Below, piece after piece: positions 31,657 through 42,932 of a DNA stretch of 53,818 nucleotides (the first letter of the stretch is position 1; each line of letters opens with the position of its first letter). The DNA is from an uncultured Pelagibacteraceae bacterium (GTDB lineage: Bacteria; Pseudomonadota; Alphaproteobacteria; Pelagibacterales; Pelagibacteraceae), in contig CACDQA010000004.1 of assembly GCA_902554745.1 (NCBI GenBank), positions 1-53,818 of the forward strand, in the 5' to 3' direction. A program made the translations under genes and the position numbers. Under the pieces are notes generated by a model, which did not search any database, was not told the DNA's origin, and was given only the letters and a program-made list of their open reading frames with translations.

Positions 31657-32448
31657 CTATAAAACTGAAAATATAGAATTTTTATCTAAGTTTTTCAAAA
31701 GTGATTCACCAATTAAAAAAGTGTTAATTGATGTCTTGTTATTAAGCTCCAATAGCTCATCTTTATTCTTAATTCCACTTTCAGATATTAAAGGACCTTT
31801 GTGACTTTTTACAACATCATAAATATCATAAGTTGTATTTATATCAGTTTTAAGTGTTTTTAAATTTCTATTATTTATTCCAATTAATGCATCTTTAAAA
31901 TTTAATGCTTTTTTAGCCTCTTCTGCTGTATGAACTTCAACTATAACCGACATATTGTATTTAATAGCTTCATCATATAATTCAGAAGCAAGATCATCTG
32001 AAACCCCAGCCAAAATAATTAAAATAGCATCAGCGCCATAACTTTTTGCCAAAGGTATTTGAAATTTATCGATAAAAAAATCCTTACACAATACAGGTAA
32101 ATTTATTTTATCTTTTATTTTGCTTATATGAATTAAATTTCCTAAAAAATAATCTTCTTCTGTTAAAACTGAAAGGCAAGTTGCTTTATTATTTAAATAA
32201 ATCTGAGCAATATCCACAGGATTGTAATTTTCAATTATTATACCTGCTGAAGGACTTGCTTTTTTAATTTCAGCAATAATTGAAGTTTTATTATTTTTTA
32301 TATTATTTTCTATTTTCTCTTTAAAATTTATATAGTTGTTGTTTTTATTAATTAATTTATCCAAAGTTTTAAGATCTAAGGATTTTTTTAATTTATCAAC
32401 TTTTTCAATTTTCTTTTGAATGATATTTTGAAGTATATTTTCAGACAT
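31657..32448 (-). CDS. trpC: Indole-3-glycerol phosphate synthase
   Basis: IAEIKKASPSAGII, VLTEEDYFLGN, LIGINNRNLKTLKTD, ISESGI. Confidence 0.96.
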   Translation of the reverse strand: MSENILQNIIQKKIEKVDKLKKSLDLKTLDKLINKNNNYINFKEKIENNIKNNKTSIIAEIKKASPSAGIIIENYNPVDIAQIYLNNKATCLSVLTEEDYFLGNLIHISKIKDKINLPVLCKDFFIDKFQIPLAKSYGADAILIILAGVSDDLASELYDEAIKYNMSVIVEVHTAEEAKKALNFKDALIGINNRNLKTLKTDINTTYDIYDVVKSHKGPLISESGIKNKDELLELNNKTSINTFLIGESLLKNLDKNSIFSVL

Positions 32449-33433
32449 TTTGAATTTTTTCTAAATGTAAAAAGGTTTTCCCAGAAAGTATAAATTCTCT
32501 TGTGTAATTATATGCTTCAGAAAAGTCAGAAAATTTTTCTCCAACAATTAAACCTGCTGCAGCATTTAAACTTACTGCTTTTGAAAAATCATTATCTTTA
32601 CCTTGAAATATTTCAATCATCTTATCAGCATTAAATTTTGCATCATCACCCACTAAATTTTTAAAATTATCTGCATTAATCCCTAAAGCATTTGGGTCTA
32701 TTTTAATTTCAGATATTTGACCATCTTTTAATTGAATAACATTAGTTTTTGCATATGGAGATATTTCGTCCAACCCATCTTCACTATTAACTATCCAGGC
32801 AAATTTTAAATTCAAATTTTTAAGTCCTTCTGCAAAAATTTTTAATAATTTTTTATTAAAAACACCTACAACTTGTCTCTCTACAAGAGCTGGATTACTT
32901 AACGGACCAATCATATTAAAAATAGTTCTTTTTCCAATTTTCTTTCTTACAGGTCCTACAAATCTCATTGCACTATGATAATTAGGTGCAAACATAAAAC
33001 CAAAATTATTGGTATTAATTTCTTTTTCAATATCCTCAGGCTCTAAATCAATTTTAATTTTAAGAGCTTCCAAAACATCACCAGAACCACATTTTGAAGA
33101 AACAGCTTTATTGCCATGTTTAGCAACTTTTGTACCCATGCTAGCTAAAAGTAGGGCAGAAGCAGTTGAAATGTTAAGGGTGTTCATGCCATCACCGCCA
33201 GTACCACAAGTGTCAATACAATCTCTTACATTTACTCTTTTTGACTTTTCTCTAAGAACAAAAACTCCACCAGCTATTTCATCTGAAACTTCACCTTTTT
33301 CAGATAGCAACGTTAAAAAGTTAAAAATTTCATTATCACTGGCTTTTCCAGTCATTAATATTTCAAAAGCAGTTTTGCTTTCCTCAAAAGTTAAATCTTG
33401 TTTATTTTTAAGCTTTTCTAAAATTTGTTTCAT
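32441..33433 (-). CDS. trpD: Anthranilate phosphoribosyltransferase
   Basis: DTCGTGGDGMNTLNIST, KHGNKAVSSKCGSGDVLEAL. Confidence 0.97.
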   Translation of the reverse strand: MKQILEKLKNKQDLTFEESKTAFEILMTGKASDNEIFNFLTLLSEKGEVSDEIAGGVFVLREKSKRVNVRDCIDTCGTGGDGMNTLNISTASALLLASMGTKVAKHGNKAVSSKCGSGDVLEALKIKIDLEPEDIEKEINTNNFGFMFAPNYHSAMRFVGPVRKKIGKRTIFNMIGPLSNPALVERQVVGVFNKKLLKIFAEGLKNLNLKFAWIVNSEDGLDEISPYAKTNVIQLKDGQISEIKIDPNALGINADNFKNLVGDDAKFNADKMIEIFQGKDNDFSKAVSLNAAAGLIVGEKFSDFSEAYNYTREFILSGKTFLHLEKIQNV

Positions 33434-33437
33434 AAAT

Positions 33438-34004
33438 TTAATTGTTAATAAAGTTTTTGAGAATTTTCATTCCAAACTTAGTTTTAATACTTTCAGGATG
33501 GAATTGTACACCATGAATATTAAATTTTTTATGTTGAACACCCATTATAATCCCATCTTCAGTCTCAGCTGTAATCTCTAGCTCTTTTGATAACGTTTTT
33601 TTATCAATTACCAAACTATGGTATCTGGTAGCTTCAAATGTATTTGGAAGGTTTTTTAAAATACCGATTTTTTTAGATTTAATTTTACTTGTTTTACCGT
33701 GCATTAACTTTCTTGCTTGAACAATTTTTGATCCAAAAACTTGTCCGATTATCTGATGACCTAAACATACTCCTAAAAAAGGCAATTCTTTATATAATGA
33801 TTTCAATATTTTAATACAATTGCCAGATTGATTTGGGTTGCCTGGTCCTGGTGAAATAACAATTTTATCATATTTTTTTTTAATGATTTCTTTAGAATTA
33901 ATTTTATCATTTCTAACTACATCAACGTTAACATTTAATGAGGAGATATAGTGATACAAATTAAAAGTAAAACTATCGTAATTATCTATTAACAATACTT
34001 TCAT
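33438..34004 (-). CDS. trpG: Anthranilate synthase glutamine amidotransferase component
   Basis: IDNYDSFTFNLYHY, SPGPGNP, GVCLGHQIIGQVFG, GVQFHPES. Confidence 0.96.
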   Translation of the reverse strand: MKVLLIDNYDSFTFNLYHYISSLNVNVDVVRNDKINSKEIIKKKYDKIVISPGPGNPNQSGNCIKILKSLYKELPFLGVCLGHQIIGQVFGSKIVQARKLMHGKTSKIKSKKIGILKNLPNTFEATRYHSLVIDKKTLSKELEITAETEDGIIMGVQHKKFNIHGVQFHPESIKTKFGMKILKNFINN

Positions 34005-35464
34005 TATCTTAAAGCATTAATTAAAGCTTTCGCTTTATTAATTGTTTCCTCATATTCATTATTAGGTTTACTATCTGCAACTATACCTGCGCCTGCTTGC
34101 ACATAAAATTTTTTATTTTTAGCAACTGCTGTTCTTAAGGCTATACACGTATCAAATTCTCCATTTGCAGAAAAATATCCAATTCCGCCTGCGTAAACTT
34201 TTCTTTTTGATGTTTCTAATTCATCTATAATTTCCATAGCTCTAATTTTTGGAGCTCCAGAAACAGTACCTGCTGGAAAACCAGCTAAGAGCGATTTAAA
34301 TTTTGAAAATTTTTTATTATATTCCCCAATTACATTTGAAACTATATGCATTACATGAGAATATCTCTCAATAATGAAGCTTTCCGTAACTTTTACCGAA
34401 TTTATCTTTGAGACTTTACCAGCATCATTTCTACCTAAATCAAGTAACATCAAATGCTCTGAAAGTTCTTTTTTATCTTTAAGTAGGTCTCTTTCATAAA
34501 AAAGATCTTCTTTTTTAGTTTTACCCCTTGGTCTAGTTCCTGCGATTGGTCTTACAGTAATTTTATTATCCCTAAGTCTCACAAGTATCTCAGGACTTGC
34601 ACCAATTATTTGAAAATCCTCAAAATTGAAGAAAAACATAAAAGGAGAAGGGTTTGTTACTCTTAGCTTTTTATAAATATCTAATGGTTTCTTTATTAAT
34701 TTTGCTTCAAATCTTTGGCTTAAAACAACCTGAAAAATATCTCCTAATTTAATATATTTTTTTGCCTTATTAACCATTGATAAAAATTTATTTTTTGAAG
34801 TGTTAGATTTCACTTTTATATTTTTTGATTTTTGAATTATTTTTTTATCAATATTCTTCATTGATGACTGAATGAGTAATTTAAACAAATCAGATTTAAC
34901 TTCTTCATATTTATTTTTATAGTTTTTAATTTTTTCATCTTTAAAAATATTAGATATGTAAAATATTTCTTTTTTTAAATTGTCATGAATGACTAAAGTT
35001 CTTGGACGAAGAAGTCTAACATCGGGTAAATTCAGATCATTTTTACAATTATTCGGAATTTTTTCTATGTATCTAATTGAATCATAAGAAAAATATCCAG
35101 AGATTAATGAGCAAATGTTAGGTAAATTTTTGGGAGTTTCAAACTTGAAATCTTCAATTATTTTTTCAATTAATTTATCTGGTGAGTCATTTAATTTTCT
35201 CTTTTTATTTGATTGAATTAGATAAGAATTATTATTATTAAATTCCCAAATTTTATCAGGATTTTTACCAAATATTGTATATCTACCTTTGATTTTACCT
35301 TTTTCTACAGACTCAAATATAAAACTATTTTTTTCCTCTAGAAAATTATCAATTAAATTTAATACTTCCTCATCATTTTTTACTTTCTTTTTAGTAAAGA
35401 TGATTTGATTTTTTTTGCTTCTGTGTCGAAACTTAAAATCTTTGAAGCTTCGATTAATAATCAT
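34004..35464 (-). CDS. trpE: Anthranilate synthase component I
   Basis: GDIFQVVLSQRFE, NPSPFMFFFNFEDFQIIGASPEILV, PIAGTRPRG, AGFPAGTVSGAPKIRAMEIIDELE. Confidence 0.96.
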   Translation of the reverse strand: MIINRSFKDFKFRHRSKKNQIIFTKKKVKNDEEVLNLIDNFLEEKNSFIFESVEKGKIKGRYTIFGKNPDKIWEFNNNNSYLIQSNKKRKLNDSPDKLIEKIIEDFKFETPKNLPNICSLISGYFSYDSIRYIEKIPNNCKNDLNLPDVRLLRPRTLVIHDNLKKEIFYISNIFKDEKIKNYKNKYEEVKSDLFKLLIQSSMKNIDKKIIQKSKNIKVKSNTSKNKFLSMVNKAKKYIKLGDIFQVVLSQRFEAKLIKKPLDIYKKLRVTNPSPFMFFFNFEDFQIIGASPEILVRLRDNKITVRPIAGTRPRGKTKKEDLFYERDLLKDKKELSEHLMLLDLGRNDAGKVSKINSVKVTESFIIERYSHVMHIVSNVIGEYNKKFSKFKSLLAGFPAGTVSGAPKIRAMEIIDELETSKRKVYAGGIGYFSANGEFDTCIALRTAVAKNKKFYVQAGAGIVADSKPNNEYEETINKAKALINALR

Positions 35465-36879
35465 TTGAAATAATTTTTAACTCTATCAATAGTTTTTTGA
35501 TTTAATTGAACTTGATATTTATCATTAAGTAATTGATCATAAGATTGTAATATGCTTTTTCTATTATTTGTATTTTCGCTATTTACAAATTTAAGATATT
35601 TTTCATCAGTTTTGTTAAATGAATTTTTATTTGTTCCAGTAATTTTTACTAAATAAATTTTATCTTCTTTATTTACTAGAGCAAAAGAGTTTACAGGTAA
35701 CGCATAAAGCATTTTTACTGAATTAATATCAATGAGCTTATCATCTTCTATAGAATTAATAGAGGAATATTCCTTATTTGATCCTGCCAGTTCTTCAAAT
35801 TTTGAATTATCAAATTTCTTTTTTTGAATTTCTTCTATAATTTCTCGATTATAATCAAATTTACTTTTTTGATATATTAACTCAACTATTTCTCCTTTAA
35901 TGATTTCATCATTTAAATCTGGAGCTCTATCATATTGATTATCAATATTGTAAAGTAAAAAGTTATCACCGTTTTCTATCAAATCTATTTTAGATGCTTT
36001 CTTAGAATAAATTAGATCTTCATTAATCTGTTTATTAGAGCTAGGTGCAAACTCATTTACCTCAATAATGTCAACATTAATATCTGCTAATATAGTGTCA
36101 AATGTACTTCCTTGAGAAATTTTGTTTTCAATTGAGTCAATTTCATCAAAAAACTCTTGATTAAATTCTTCTATGCCAATTAAATTTTTTGGATTTAAAA
36201 TTACATACTTAAAATCTATATATTCTCTTTTTAATTGATCTTTGTTTTCATCAATAAATACTTCAATTTCATTTGCTGTGTAATCATCTTTTGTTTTATA
36301 CAGATTTTCCATATCGAAATACTCGATATTTAAGGATTTATTATTTTCTTCAAACTTTTTTTCTATCAAAAAATTTGGTGTTATTGTTCCAGCACCAATA
36401 AAATCAAATAAGTGTTTCTGTAATTCTCTATTTTTTAATTGCAATTCAAACATTGGAGCTGACAAGTTGTTGGAGAGTAAAAATTTTTCATATTTAATTC
36501 TTTGAAAAGTACCATTTTCATCTTGGAAATTTTTATTTTCTTTAATGTTTTTAAGTACGGTTCTTTCGTTAATTGAAATATCAAAGTCTTTAATTTCTAA
36601 ATCAATCAATGTAGTTGAAATTAATCCTGATAATAATTCTTCAATAATATTGTTGTCTAAATTATCTCGAATAGCTTCTTGTGAAATTCCACTTTGGTTC
36701 ACATAGTCAATAAAATCTTGGGTTGTTACATTTGTTTTATTTATTTTTGCAATATTGTTTTGATTATTTGTACTAAACCCTCCACCAAAACCACCAAAGC
36801 CAAAAGCGATGATGATTATGACAATTAACACCAATCCACCAAGTTGCTTCCAGCCTAAGTTTTTTAATTTTTCAATCAT
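35461..36879 (-). CDS. PpiD/SurA-N-like membrane-anchored periplasmic protein
   Basis: Single N-terminal TM (GLVLIVIIIIAFGFGGFGGGF), then SurA_N-like region; lies upstream of trpE and divergent from tpiA as ppiD does in alphaproteobacteria. Confidence 0.75.
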   Translation of the reverse strand: MIEKLKNLGWKQLGGLVLIVIIIIAFGFGGFGGGFSTNNQNNIAKINKTNVTTQDFIDYVNQSGISQEAIRDNLDNNIIEELLSGLISTTLIDLEIKDFDISINERTVLKNIKENKNFQDENGTFQRIKYEKFLLSNNLSAPMFELQLKNRELQKHLFDFIGAGTITPNFLIEKKFEENNKSLNIEYFDMENLYKTKDDYTANEIEVFIDENKDQLKREYIDFKYVILNPKNLIGIEEFNQEFFDEIDSIENKISQGSTFDTILADINVDIIEVNEFAPSSNKQINEDLIYSKKASKIDLIENGDNFLLYNIDNQYDRAPDLNDEIIKGEIVELIYQKSKFDYNREIIEEIQKKKFDNSKFEELAGSNKEYSSINSIEDDKLIDINSVKMLYALPVNSFALVNKEDKIYLVKITGTNKNSFNKTDEKYLKFVNSENTNNRKSILQSYDQLLNDKYQVQLNQKTIDRVKNYFK

Positions 36880-36935
36880 AGCGTTATAAATTTATTGATC
36901 TGTAAAAAACAAATCTATAGATTAAAAAGTCAACT

Positions 36936-37676
36936 ATGACAAATAAATATATGTATTTCGTAGCTAATTGGAAAATGTTTGGTGATTTAAGAACTCTAAT
37001 TTCGCTTGATAAAGTAATAAAGTTTTCAAAAAATAACAAAAAAAATAAGTTAAAAATAGTTTATTGCCCACCAAATACATTAATTCGGCCACTATCAAGA
37101 AGACTTAAAAAAACAAAAATAGAGGTTGGTGCCCAAAACTGTCATCATAGCTATGACTACGGTGCATTTACAGGTCAAGTAAACTCAACTATGCTTAAGA
37201 ACGTTGGAGCAAAGTATGTTATTTTGGGACACTCAGAAAATAGACAACTAGGTGAGACAGATAATTTAATTAACTTAAAAATAAAAAGTGCAATTAAATC
37301 AGGTCTCAAAATAATATTTTGTATTGGCGAAACTTTGAAAGAAAGAAGACAAAAAAAAACTAATCAAATTTTAAAAAGACAAATTGAAAAAGGATTAAAA
37401 TCGATATCGAATAAATCTAAAATTATTATAGCCTATGAGCCGGTATGGTCTATTGGTACTGGTATAATTCCAAAAGAAGCAGTTTTAAATGAAACTATTT
37501 CATTTATTAAAAGTAAATTTGTAAAAAAATATCCTAAAATTTTATATGGCGGATCTGTTAACACTAATAACGCAGATAAATTAAAAAAAATTCCTAACAT
37601 TGACGGGTTTTTGATTGGAGGTGCATCGCAAAACCCAAAAAAATTTATTGATATAATCAAAAAAACCATTAATTAG
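36936..37676 (+). CDS. tpiA: Triosephosphate isomerase
   Basis: VANWKMFG, GHSENRQLGETD, AYEPVWSIGTG, LYGGSVN, DGFLIGGAS. Confidence 0.97.
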   Translation: MTNKYMYFVANWKMFGDLRTLISLDKVIKFSKNNKKNKLKIVYCPPNTLIRPLSRRLKKTKIEVGAQNCHHSYDYGAFTGQVNSTMLKNVGAKYVILGHSENRQLGETDNLINLKIKSAIKSGLKIIFCIGETLKERRQKKTNQILKRQIEKGLKSISNKSKIIIAYEPVWSIGTGIIPKEAVLNETISFIKSKFVKKYPKILYGGSVNTNNADKLKKIPNIDGFLIGGASQNPKKFIDIIKKTIN

Positions 37677-37682
37677 ACCCTC

Positions 37683-37982
37683 ATGGAAACTTTATTATTA
37701 GTAATCAACATCATACTTGCAGTTATTTTAGTTCTTTTGGTTTTATTGCAAAAATCAGAAGGAGGTGCTCTTGGTATTGGAGTTTCACAAGAAAATTTTA
37801 TGCTCTCTAGATCAGCAGGCAGCTTTATGACAAAAGCCACTGCAATCATAGCAACACTTTTTATTATTTGCAGTCTAGCTCTAACAATAATTTCTAGAGC
37901 AGAACTTACTCCTACAGGCTCAGTATTGGATACAGTTGAGGAAAAAACTGAAGACACGCCATCAATTCCAGAAAATAATTAA
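37683..37982 (+). CDS. secG: Preprotein translocase subunit SecG
   Basis: VLLVLLQKSEGGALGIGVSQ, two TM segments. Confidence 0.92.
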   Translation: METLLLVINIILAVILVLLVLLQKSEGGALGIGVSQENFMLSRSAGSFMTKATAIIATLFIICSLALTIISRAELTPTGSVLDTVEEKTEDTPSIPENN

Positions 37983-38026
37983 TTAATCCTTTTCAATTCA
38001 TTTTTTATTCGCTATAAGATACTTCC

Positions 38027-39643
38027 ATGGCGCGATATATATTTGTCACTGGCGGCGTGGTTTCTTCCCTTGGTAAAGGCCTTTCTTCTGCATCCCTTGC
38101 TTATTTATTACAATCAAGAGGTTACAAAGTTCGTTTAAGAAAATTAGATCCTTATCTTAATGTTGATCCAGGAACAATGAGTCCGTTTCAACATGGAGAA
38201 GTTTTTGTAACTGATGATGGTGCTGAAACAGATTTAGATTTAGGTCACTATGAAAGATTTTCAGGCGTAACTGCAAAGAAAACAGACAACATAACAACTG
38301 GAAAAATTTATAGCGATGTTCTTAAAAAAGAAAGAAAAGGTCAGTATTTAGGTAAAACTGTTCAAGTAATTCCTCATATCACAGATAGAATTAAAGAATT
38401 TATAAAACACGATACATCTAAAGAAGATTTTGTAATTTGTGAAATAGGAGGAATAGTTGGTGATATAGAAAGTTTACCATTTGTAGAAGCGATAAGACAA
38501 TTTTCCAATGATATTGATAAAAAAAATGCATTATTTATTCATTTAACTTTAGTTCCTTATTTAAAAGCATCGGACGAAATAAAGACTAAACCAACACAAC
38601 ATTCTGTAAAAGAATTAAGAAGTATTGGTATTCAACCTGATATTATAATTTGTAGATCAGAAAGACCTATTCCTTTAGAGCATAGAAAAAAAATATCTTT
38701 GTTTTGTAATGTTGATATTAAAAATGTAATTGAAACTGTTGATGTTAAAACTATTTACGAGGCACCGATTAGTTTTGCTAAAGAAAAATTAGATGTTCAA
38801 GTTTTAAATTATTTTAAAATAAAATATAAAAAATCAAATAATTTAACACCATGGAAGAAAATAACTAAAATCACTCTTAATACCAAAAGACATGTTAACA
38901 TTGCAATTATTGGTAAATACGTTGAATTAAAAGATGCGTATAAATCATTAGATGAAGCACTTACTCATGGGGGAATATCTAATAATCTTAAAGTAAATTT
39001 GATTAGAATAGATTCTGAGAAATTAAAAGTTTCAGAAATAAAAAATAAACTTAAAAATGTATCAGGAATTTTAATTCCAGGTGGATTTGGTAAAAGAGGA
39101 ACTGAGGGTAAAATTGAAGCGATAAGGTATGCAAGAGTAAATAAAATTCCATTCCTTGGAATTTGTTATGGAATGCAAATGGCAATAATCGAATTTGCTA
39201 GAAATCAATTAAAAATAAAAAAAGCAACCTCTTCTGAATTTGATAAAGGTGGAGTTCATATTATTGGCTTAATGCATGAATGGGAGAAAAGCGGCAGAAA
39301 AGTTAAAGGAACAGATAAAGATTTAGGAGGCACCATGAGACTTGGTTCTTATGATGCAATCTTGAAAGATAAATCTAAAATTAGAGATATTTATAAATCT
39401 AGATTAATTAAAGAGAGACATAGACATAGATATGAAGTGGATATTGCATATAAAGAAAAATTTGAGAAAAAAGGATTAATATTTTCAGGTTTATCTCCAG
39501 ATCATAAGCTTCCAGAGATAATTGAACTTAAAAATCACCCTTGGTTTATAGGAGTTCAGTTTCATCCTGAATTTAAATCTAGACCTTTGAACCCACATCC
39601 TTTATTCTCTTCTTTTATCAGAGCAGCAAAAAATCATAGATGA
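38027..39643 (+). CDS. pyrG: CTP synthase
   Basis: [74 protein letters not shown]. Confidence 0.98.
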   Translation: MARYIFVTGGVVSSLGKGLSSASLAYLLQSRGYKVRLRKLDPYLNVDPGTMSPFQHGEVFVTDDGAETDLDLGHYERFSGVTAKKTDNITTGKIYSDVLKKERKGQYLGKTVQVIPHITDRIKEFIKHDTSKEDFVICEIGGIVGDIESLPFVEAIRQFSNDIDKKNALFIHLTLVPYLKASDEIKTKPTQHSVKELRSIGIQPDIIICRSERPIPLEHRKKISLFCNVDIKNVIETVDVKTIYEAPISFAKEKLDVQVLNYFKIKYKKSNNLTPWKKITKITLNTKRHVNIAIIGKYVELKDAYKSLDEALTHGGISNNLKVNLIRIDSEKLKVSEIKNKLKNVSGILIPGGFGKRGTEGKIEAIRYARVNKIPFLGICYGMQMAIIEFARNQLKIKKATSSEFDKGGVHIIGLMHEWEKSGRKVKGTDKDLGGTMRLGSYDAILKDKSKIRDIYKSRLIKERHRHRYEVDIAYKEKFEKKGLIFSGLSPDHKLPEIIELKNHPWFIGVQFHPEFKSRPLNPHPLFSSFIRAAKNHR

Positions 39644-40464
39644 GTGCGATTAAAGTAAATTGTGAAAATATAGAAATTTCAAACAACAATAAGATTTGTA
39701 TTATTGCAGGTCCATGTCAGTTAGAGACTGAGCAACATGCAATGGATATGGCAGGAAAAATTAAGGAAATTACCTCAAAATTTGGCCTTAAATTTATTTA
39801 CAAAACTTCATTTGATAAAGCGAACAGAACCAGTTTAAAAGGTAAAAGGGGAGCAGGATTAGATGTATCACTTCCCGTATTTGATAAAATTAAAAAGGAA
39901 TTAAATGTTCCTATTTTAACAGACATTCATAATGCTGAACAATGTGAAATTGTCTCAAAACATGTTGATGTTTTACAAATTCCAGCTTTTCTATGTAGAC
40001 AAACAGACTTGTTAATTGCTGCAGCCAAAACAAATAAAATTATTAATGTAAAAAAAGGTCAGTTCTTAGCACCGTGGGATATGGTTAATGTAACTAAAAA
40101 AATTTCAGACTCAGGAAATAAAAACATACTAGTCACAGAAAGAGGAGCAAGCTTTGGTTACAACACTTTAGTCTCTGACATGAGATCTTTACCTATAATG
40201 GCAAAGAATGGTTATCCAGTAATTTTCGATGCAACTCATTCTGTTCAACAACCGGGTGGTCAAGGAGAATCCTCTGGTGGTCAAAGAGAATTTGTTGAAT
40301 ATTTAGCAAGAGCAGCTGTTGCGGTTGGAGTTGCAGGTGTATTTATTGAAACGCATCAAGATCCTGATAATGCACCATCAGATGGACCAAACATGGTACC
40401 ATTGAATAAATTAGAGAATCTATTAAAACAATTACACGATATAGATAATCTAATTAAAAAATAG
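39640..40464 (+). CDS. kdsA: 2-dehydro-3-deoxyphosphooctonate aldolase
   Basis: [39 protein letters not shown]. Confidence 0.97.
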   Translation: MSAIKVNCENIEISNNNKICIIAGPCQLETEQHAMDMAGKIKEITSKFGLKFIYKTSFDKANRTSLKGKRGAGLDVSLPVFDKIKKELNVPILTDIHNAEQCEIVSKHVDVLQIPAFLCRQTDLLIAAAKTNKIINVKKGQFLAPWDMVNVTKKISDSGNKNILVTERGASFGYNTLVSDMRSLPIMAKNGYPVIFDATHSVQQPGGQGESSGGQREFVEYLARAAVAVGVAGVFIETHQDPDNAPSDGPNMVPLNKLENLLKQLHDIDNLIKK

Positions 40465-41720
40465 TGAGTAAAATTTTAAAAGTAAAAGCACGTCAAGTTT
40501 TTGACAGTAGAGGAAATCCAACAGTAGAGGCAGAGGTTTATATTAAAAATAATAGCGCATCCGCTATTTGTCCTTCTGGCGCTTCCACAGGAACTTTTGA
40601 AGCTTTTGAAAAAAGAGATAAAAATAATAAACGGTATTTAGGAAAAAGTGTTTTAAGTGCAGTTAACTTAGTCAACACAAAGATTTCAAAAAAACTAAAA
40701 GGACAAAATATTCATAACCAAGAAAGAATTGATGCTTTGTTAATTAATTTGGATGGTACAAGACAAAAAACTAACTTAGGAGCTAATGCGATGTTAGCTG
40801 TCTCTATGGCTGTTAAAAAACTGTCTGCAAAAGCAAAAAAATTACCTTTGTATAAAACTTTTTTTCAAAAAAATAACTTTCAATTACCTTATCCATTAAT
40901 GAACATTATTAATGGTGGAGCGCATGCAAATAATGGTCTTAGAATTCAAGAGTTTATGATCAGACCTGATCGTGCAAAAAGTTTTTCTGAGGCAATGCGA
41001 ATTTGTTTCGTTGTTATTAAAAATTTAAGTAAATTAATTAAAGATAAAGGTTTATCAACCTCAGTAGGTGATGAAGGTGGTTTTGCACCTATGATCAGTA
41101 GTAATAATCAAGCTTTAGATTTAATTGTCAGCGCAATTAAAAAATCTGGATTTATTAATGGTAAAGATGTTTCTATTTGTTTAGATGTGGCTGCTAATGA
41201 ATTATATAAAAATAACAAATACTCTATTCATTCTAAAAGTTATATTTCAGTAGATAAGTCCATTAAAGAATATCAAAAAATTATTAAAAAATATAAAATT
41301 AAGTCTATTGAAGATCCGTTTGCTGAAAATGATTGGTTGGCATGGAATAAATTAATGAAATCAATAAAAAAAGTTCAGATCGTTGGAGATGATTTGTATG
41401 TAACAAATCTTGAAAGATTAAAGAAAGGTTTCTTAAATATTTCCTCAAATTCAATATTAATAAAGCTAAATCAAATTGGTACTGTTTCAGAAACTTTAGA
41501 TGTAATTAAATTTGGTCAAACCATTGGATATAAAACAATTATATCTCATCGATCAGGTGATAGTGAAGATACTTTTATTGCTGATTTAGCAGTAGGCACT
41601 AATTCAAATCAAATTAAAACTGGATCTTTAGCTAGATCTGAAAGGGTTGCAAAATATAATCAATTAATCCGTATAGAAGAAGAACTTGGAAAAAAAGCGA
41701 GGATGAATAAGATCAATTAA
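40464..41720 (+). CDS. eno: Enolase
   Basis: ARQVFDSRGNPTVEAEV, MNIINGGAHANNGLRIQEFMI, VGDEGGFAP, GDDLYVTN, ISHRSGDSEDTFIADLAVG; GTG start overlaps the kdsA stop. Confidence 0.97.
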   Translation: MSKILKVKARQVFDSRGNPTVEAEVYIKNNSASAICPSGASTGTFEAFEKRDKNNKRYLGKSVLSAVNLVNTKISKKLKGQNIHNQERIDALLINLDGTRQKTNLGANAMLAVSMAVKKLSAKAKKLPLYKTFFQKNNFQLPYPLMNIINGGAHANNGLRIQEFMIRPDRAKSFSEAMRICFVVIKNLSKLIKDKGLSTSVGDEGGFAPMISSNNQALDLIVSAIKKSGFINGKDVSICLDVAANELYKNNKYSIHSKSYISVDKSIKEYQKIIKKYKIKSIEDPFAENDWLAWNKLMKSIKKVQIVGDDLYVTNLERLKKGFLNISSNSILIKLNQIGTVSETLDVIKFGQTIGYKTIISHRSGDSEDTFIADLAVGTNSNQIKTGSLARSERVAKYNQLIRIEEELGKKARMNKIN

Positions 41721-42022
41721 TGCTTCGATTAATAAAAAGAAATTATTTTTTATTAATATCAGTTTTTCTTATTTTTTATTTTGGTTTTAACTTAGTATCT
41801 GGAGAAAGAGGTCTTTTTTCGTATATAGAAAAAAAGGAACTTTTGTCTAACTTGAAAAAAGAAGAATTAACCCTAACTGGTAAAATAGAAGATATGGATC
41901 ATAAAAATTCACTTTTAAGCACTAATTTAGATCTTGATTATATTGAGACTTTAATTAGAGAACGATTTTTGTTTGGTAAAAAAGATGAGACAATTTATAT
42001 AATTAAAAAAGATGAAAAGTAG
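41720..42022 (+). CDS. FtsB/DivIC-family septum formation protein
   Basis: N-terminal TM then coiled coil, [21 protein letters not shown]; immediately follows eno. Confidence 0.78.
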   Translation: MLRLIKRNYFLLISVFLIFYFGFNLVSGERGLFSYIEKKELLSNLKKEELTLTGKIEDMDHKNSLLSTNLDLDYIETLIRERFLFGKKDETIYIIKKDEK

Positions 42023-42932
42023 ACATCCAGAAAAAGAAAACAAACCGGTTAATCCGATTAAAAAAAAACCTCAATGGATTAGATCAAAACTTACAAATAG
42101 TAAGGAGTTTTTTTTAACTAAAACAATAGTTAATAATAATAATCTTGTAACCGTCTGTCAGGAAGCAAACTGCCCAAATATAACAGAGTGTTGGAGTAAG
42201 CGACATGCAACTTTTATGATTATGGGAGATACCTGTACAAGAGCTTGTGCTTTTTGTGATGTTAAAACTGGTGTACCTGGAAAATTAGATCAACTTGAAC
42301 CTGTTAAGATTGCAGAAGCGGTAAAAAAATTAAATTTAAAACATGTTGTGATTACTTCAGTGGATAGAGATGATTTAGATGATGGTGGATCAGAACATTT
42401 TTTTGAAGTAATTAATCAAACTAGAAAATCAAATCCAAATACTACTATTGAAGTTCTTACACCTGATTTTTTAAGAAAAGGAGATGCTTATAAAAAAGTT
42501 TTAGATGCTAAACCAGATGTTTTTAATCATAATATTGAAACTGTCCCTAGTCTTTATTTAAAAGTTAGACCAGGTTCTAGATACTTTGCATCTTTAGAAC
42601 TTTTGAAAAATGCAAAAAAAGTTAACAAAAATATTTTTACTAAATCAGGAATAATGGTTGGCTTAGGGGAGACAAGAGATGAAATTTTACAAGTGATGGA
42701 TGACTTAAGAGCTGCAGATGTTGATTTCATAACAATTGGTCAATATTTGCAACCATCTACTAAACATTATCCATTAGATCGATATTACACACCAAAAGAA
42801 TTTGAGGATTTAGGAACAATAGCAAAAGCTAAAGGATTTTTGTTAGTGTCTTCATCCCCTTTAACTAGATCTTCATATCATGCAGATGAAGATTTTGCGA
42901 AACTTCAACAAAACAGATTAAAAAATAATTAA
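42012..42932 (+). CDS. lipA: Lipoyl synthase
   Basis: [13 protein letters not shown] and radical [16 protein letters not shown]. Confidence 0.98.
   Translation: MKSRHPEKENKPVNPIKKKPQWIRSKLTNSKEFFLTKTIVNNNNLVTVCQEANCPNITECWSKRHATFMIMGDTCTRACAFCDVKTGVPGKLDQLEPVKIAEAVKKLNLKHVVITSVDRDDLDDGGSEHFFEVINQTRKSNPNTTIEVLTPDFLRKGDAYKKVLDAKPDVFNHNIETVPSLYLKVRPGSRYFASLELLKNAKKVNKNIFTKSGIMVGLGETRDEILQVMDDLRAADVDFITIGQYLQPSTKHYPLDRYYTPKEFEDLGTIAKAKGFLLVSSSPLTRSSYHADEDFAKLQQNRLKNN

Noticed and set aside
33009-33581. 190-aa plus-strand ORF opposite trpD/trpG
   Set aside because: Long only because of codon composition on the opposite strand; trpD and trpG motifs are unambiguous on the minus strand.
37673-37957. 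94-aa antisense ORF opposite secG
   Set aside because: Fully overlaps secG, which has clear motifs; no independent support.
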